A stretch of 7,118 nucleotides of DNA, from contig NZ_CAMLHF010000243.1 of assembly GCF_946479715.1 (NCBI RefSeq), forward strand, positions 1 through 7,118, given 5' to 3'. The position numbers and the translations under genes are program-made. Below, piece after piece: positions 5,299 through 7,118 of this stretch; within the stretch, counting starts at the first letter, position 1, and each line of letters starts with the position of its first letter. Under the pieces are notes generated by a model. That model saw only the letters and a program-made list of their open reading frames with translations. It was not told where the DNA came from and made no database searches. Source of the stretch: an uncultured Pedobacter sp. Lineage in GTDB: Bacteria > Bacteroidota > Bacteroidia > Sphingobacteriales > Sphingobacteriaceae.

Positions 5299-6648
5299 TT
5301 ACTGAGTTGATACAGAGTTAGCAGCCAATACCGGCTCCTGCTCCTTAGTTATCACTTTTAATTTAGGTTTTACTACAGGTTTATCAGAAAGGTTTGCCGC
5401 ATCGGCTGATCCTGAATCAGTCTTTCCCTTCTTCTTCTTGAACTTGCGTCCATACCAGATCAGGAAACCGGTGATCGGTAAACTTGCCCCAATCAGAGAA
5501 GCCAGAAATGCCAATACCTTACCCGGAAAGCCCAGGATACTGCCCACATGAATATCAAAATTCATTTTACGGAGTTTCTGTCCAACCGAAGCCTCATTAT
5601 AAGGAACAGAATAAGGATCCTTGCGCTTAAGCTCCTTTAAGGTATGTTGATCAAAAGAATAGCCCTGACTATTGTAATACTGTCCGGCAGTAGGATAAAC
5701 CGTAATGTCGATGGTTGCTTTAGCCAGTTTGGTATCCGGGAAACTGTAATAGAAACCAGTAGACTTAGGGTGCTTTGCAATAACTTTGGTCCATGCCGCA
5801 TCCATTGCCTGCACCGGAGTATAAAACTTACCAGCCTGCAGAGAATCCGACTCCATTCTTCTATATTCCGGCAGTTTTTCGCCAGCAGTAGTTACCCAAT
5901 AAAGGCCTTCGCTGTACCATTTTATTCCATAAACCATTCCTGATAATGCGATGGCTAGCAAGAACAGCAAGGAATAAAATCCCAGTACATTATGCAAATC
6001 CAGATTTACACGTTTAAACGAAGCACCCCACTTAATCTTAAAGCTTTTATCGCGGGTAGATTTGTTCCACTTCTTAGGATACCACCAGATCAGCCCCGTA
6101 ATAAGCAGCACTACAAAAACCATTGTTCCGTAATTTACAATTGGTCTTCCTATTTCATAAGGCATCCATAAAAAGCGGTGACCGTTCAGAATAAATCTAA
6201 AAAAATCTGTCTCGCCCGGTTTGCGTACCTCTTTGCTAATCACCTCTCCTGTATAAGGATTAACTTTCAGCAATACTCCTCCGCCCCTACGTCCGCCTCC
6301 ACCACGACGTCCACGTTTTTCAACCTTATCTCTCAGACTAAGGTTAATTACCTCACCCTGGTGGTAGTTGGCATAAGCAGGAACTTTATCTGCATATAAC
6401 TTCGCCGCAATATCAGTCAGCTGCGAAGGTTTAAGCACCGGTTTATTCTGCCACTCCACTTTAGTTTCGGGCTCCAATAATCCGGTTATTTCTTCATTAA
6501 ACACCCATATGCATCCTGTAATACAAACAATCAGAACAATGATACCCGAAACCAGGCCAAGCCATAAATGCAGCCATTTGTTAATCCTGTTAAAAAGAGA
6601 ATCCTTGCTCTTCTTTTTCGGTGGTGAAGTTTTATTTCCGGTTATCAT
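5299..6648 (-). CDS. PepSY-associated transmembrane protein (putative siderophore-iron reductase type)
   Basis: A 449-residue inner-membrane protein of the PepSY_TM family (PiuB/FoxB-like). Four helices are predicted at about 27-50, 172-190, 219-243 and 375-399; periplasmic PepSY-like regions lie at 51-170 and 244-372, and a Lys-rich cytoplasmic tail follows helix 4. Histidines sit at membrane edges in conserved contexts: H27 (NKWLHLWLGL), H157 (LNGHRFLW), H219 (NLDLHNVLGF) and H367 (NFDIHVGSILGFPGK). In FoxB, related histidines bind haem and the protein reduces ferric siderophore in the periplasm, so this role is inferred here. An odd Arg/Gly tract fills residues 112-124. It lies between a DUF4374 gene (56 bp upstream) and a DUF4198 gene (37 bp downstream), which suits a metal-uptake operon. 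The ATG at 6648 lacks a Shine-Dalgarno sequence, but MITGNK and a charged N-terminus before helix 1 support it. Confidence 0.92.
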   Translation of the reverse strand: MITGNKTSPPKKKSKDSLFNRINKWLHLWLGLVSGIIVLIVCITGCIWVFNEEITGLLEPETKVEWQNKPVLKPSQLTDIAAKLYADKVPAYANYHQGEVINLSLRDKVEKRGRRGGGGRRGGGVLLKVNPYTGEVISKEVRKPGETDFFRFILNGHRFLWMPYEIGRPIVNYGTMVFVVLLITGLIWWYPKKWNKSTRDKSFKIKWGASFKRVNLDLHNVLGFYSLLFLLAIALSGMVYGIKWYSEGLYWVTTAGEKLPEYRRMESDSLQAGKFYTPVQAMDAAWTKVIAKHPKSTGFYYSFPDTKLAKATIDITVYPTAGQYYNSQGYSFDQHTLKELKRKDPYSVPYNEASVGQKLRKMNFDIHVGSILGFPGKVLAFLASLIGASLPITGFLIWYGRKFKKKKGKTDSGSADAANLSDKPVVKPKLKVITKEQEPVLAANSVSTQ

Positions 6649-6704
6649 TGTTCTAATTTGTTAGGTGTATATTTTAATGTAATCAGTGTGTTTTATGGTT
6701 TTAA

Positions 6705-7118
6705 TTATTGCAGGTGTTGAATTGCAGTGATCAAACCACCTTCTACTTTAAGCCCTCTTGTAGCCTTATTTGTAGAAGCATCAATCTTGTAAACCCATGT
6801 AGTACCATCTTTTAAGTTCACACCGATGTAACCGGTTTTACCATCTTTAGGGCTATAGTTATTATCAGTTACATCTACAATGGTAGCAGGTTCAGGGAAA
6901 CCAGTTACAGCCGAAACCGTTTTGTTAACTACATCTACAACTGCCAAAGTCTTACCGGTAACATAAGCACCTTTTGTTGTCTTAGGCTCCATGTTAGCAA
7001 TAAACTTGTTTTGTCCAATATATAACCAGTTGGTGATCACGTAACCGTTAGATGCAGTTTCGAAATTCATCAGGTAGCTTTGGTCAAATTCTGTGGTACC
7101 AGCTTTGATACGAGTGAT
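6705..7118 (-). CDS. DUF4374 domain-containing protein, C-terminal part (5' end outside the window)
   Basis: The last 137 residues of a protein read from beyond the window edge. The frame stays open to base 7118, and the 16 codons before the Met at 7070 read ITRIKAGTTEFDQSYL, so that Met is internal. The pattern (RIKAGTTEFD, then YIGQNKFIAN, then KTLAVVDVVNKTVSAVTGFPEP, then TTWVYKIDASTNKATRGLKVEGG) is the repeated beta-strand layout of DUF4374, an exported, probably propeller-like family in Bacteroidota. These genes commonly lie between a TonB-dependent receptor and a PepSY_TM gene, as here (56 bp to the next gene). The biochemical role is unknown; help in handling metal or siderophore outside the inner membrane is inferred from context. 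The signal peptide or lipobox would be upstream and is not visible. Confidence 0.85.
   Translation of the reverse strand: MTRIKAGTTEFDQSYLMNFETASNGYVITNWLYIGQNKFIANMEPKTTKGAYVTGKTLAVVDVVNKTVSAVTGFPEPATIVDVTDNNYSPKDGKTGYIGVNLKDGTTWVYKIDASTNKATRGLKVEGGLITAIQHLQ

Noticed and set aside
5644..5943. 99-residue open frame on the plus strand
   Set aside because: It is antisense to the second periplasmic part of the PepSY_TM gene and shows no family features.
6178..6399. 73-residue open frame on the plus strand rich in Ser and Thr
   Set aside because: Its composition is the mirror of the Arg/Gly tract of the PepSY_TM gene on the other strand; there is no independent support.
7068..7070. ATG as the start of the last minus-strand gene
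   Set aside because: The same frame continues to the window edge with residues that fit DUF4374, so it is an internal Met.

Overview
The window looks like chromosome from a Bacteroidota bacterium, most likely a Sphingobacteriaceae member of the Pedobacter/Mucilaginibacter type. The reasons are a SusC/SusD outer-membrane pair, AT-rich coding sequence, start codons without Shine-Dalgarno sequences, and a set of small families (DUF6520, MauE/DoxX, DUF4198, DUF4374, PepSY_TM) that commonly occur in this phylum. The genus is inferred; nothing in the window identifies it outright.

Layout. (1) Positions 1-2481, plus strand: the 3' end of a SusC/RagA-type TonB-dependent outer-membrane transporter and a complete RagB/SusD-type lipoprotein, 15 bp apart, forming one nutrient-uptake pair. 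(2) Positions 2525-4387, minus strand, convergent with the pair: an AraC-family regulator, then a four-helix MauE/DoxX-like membrane protein with a CxC motif, then a small exported two-cysteine protein of DUF6520 type. A short G/C-rich hairpin sits in the 43 bp convergent gap. (3) Positions 4548-7118, minus strand: a DUF4374 protein cut by the window edge, a PepSY-associated membrane protein and a DUF4198 exported protein, read in that order. This resembles a metal (probably iron-siderophore) uptake operon whose TonB-dependent receptor would lie beyond position 7118.

How the parts work together. In the SusCD block, SusD captures a ligand at the cell surface and SusC moves it across the outer membrane; the substrate cannot be read from this window. 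In the minus-strand iron block, the PepSY_TM protein has four histidines at the membrane faces that could bind haem and pass electrons to periplasmic ferric siderophore. The DUF4198 protein is predicted to have histidine as its mature first residue, which suggests metal binding. The middle block (AraC, MauE-like, DUF6520) is the least understood part. It combines a regulator carrying CxxC, a membrane protein carrying CxC and an exported protein with a single cysteine pair, so a thiol-redox theme is plausible but unproven.

No rRNA, tRNA, CRISPR array, insertion sequence or integration site was seen. No intergenic stretch exceeds about 160 bp.
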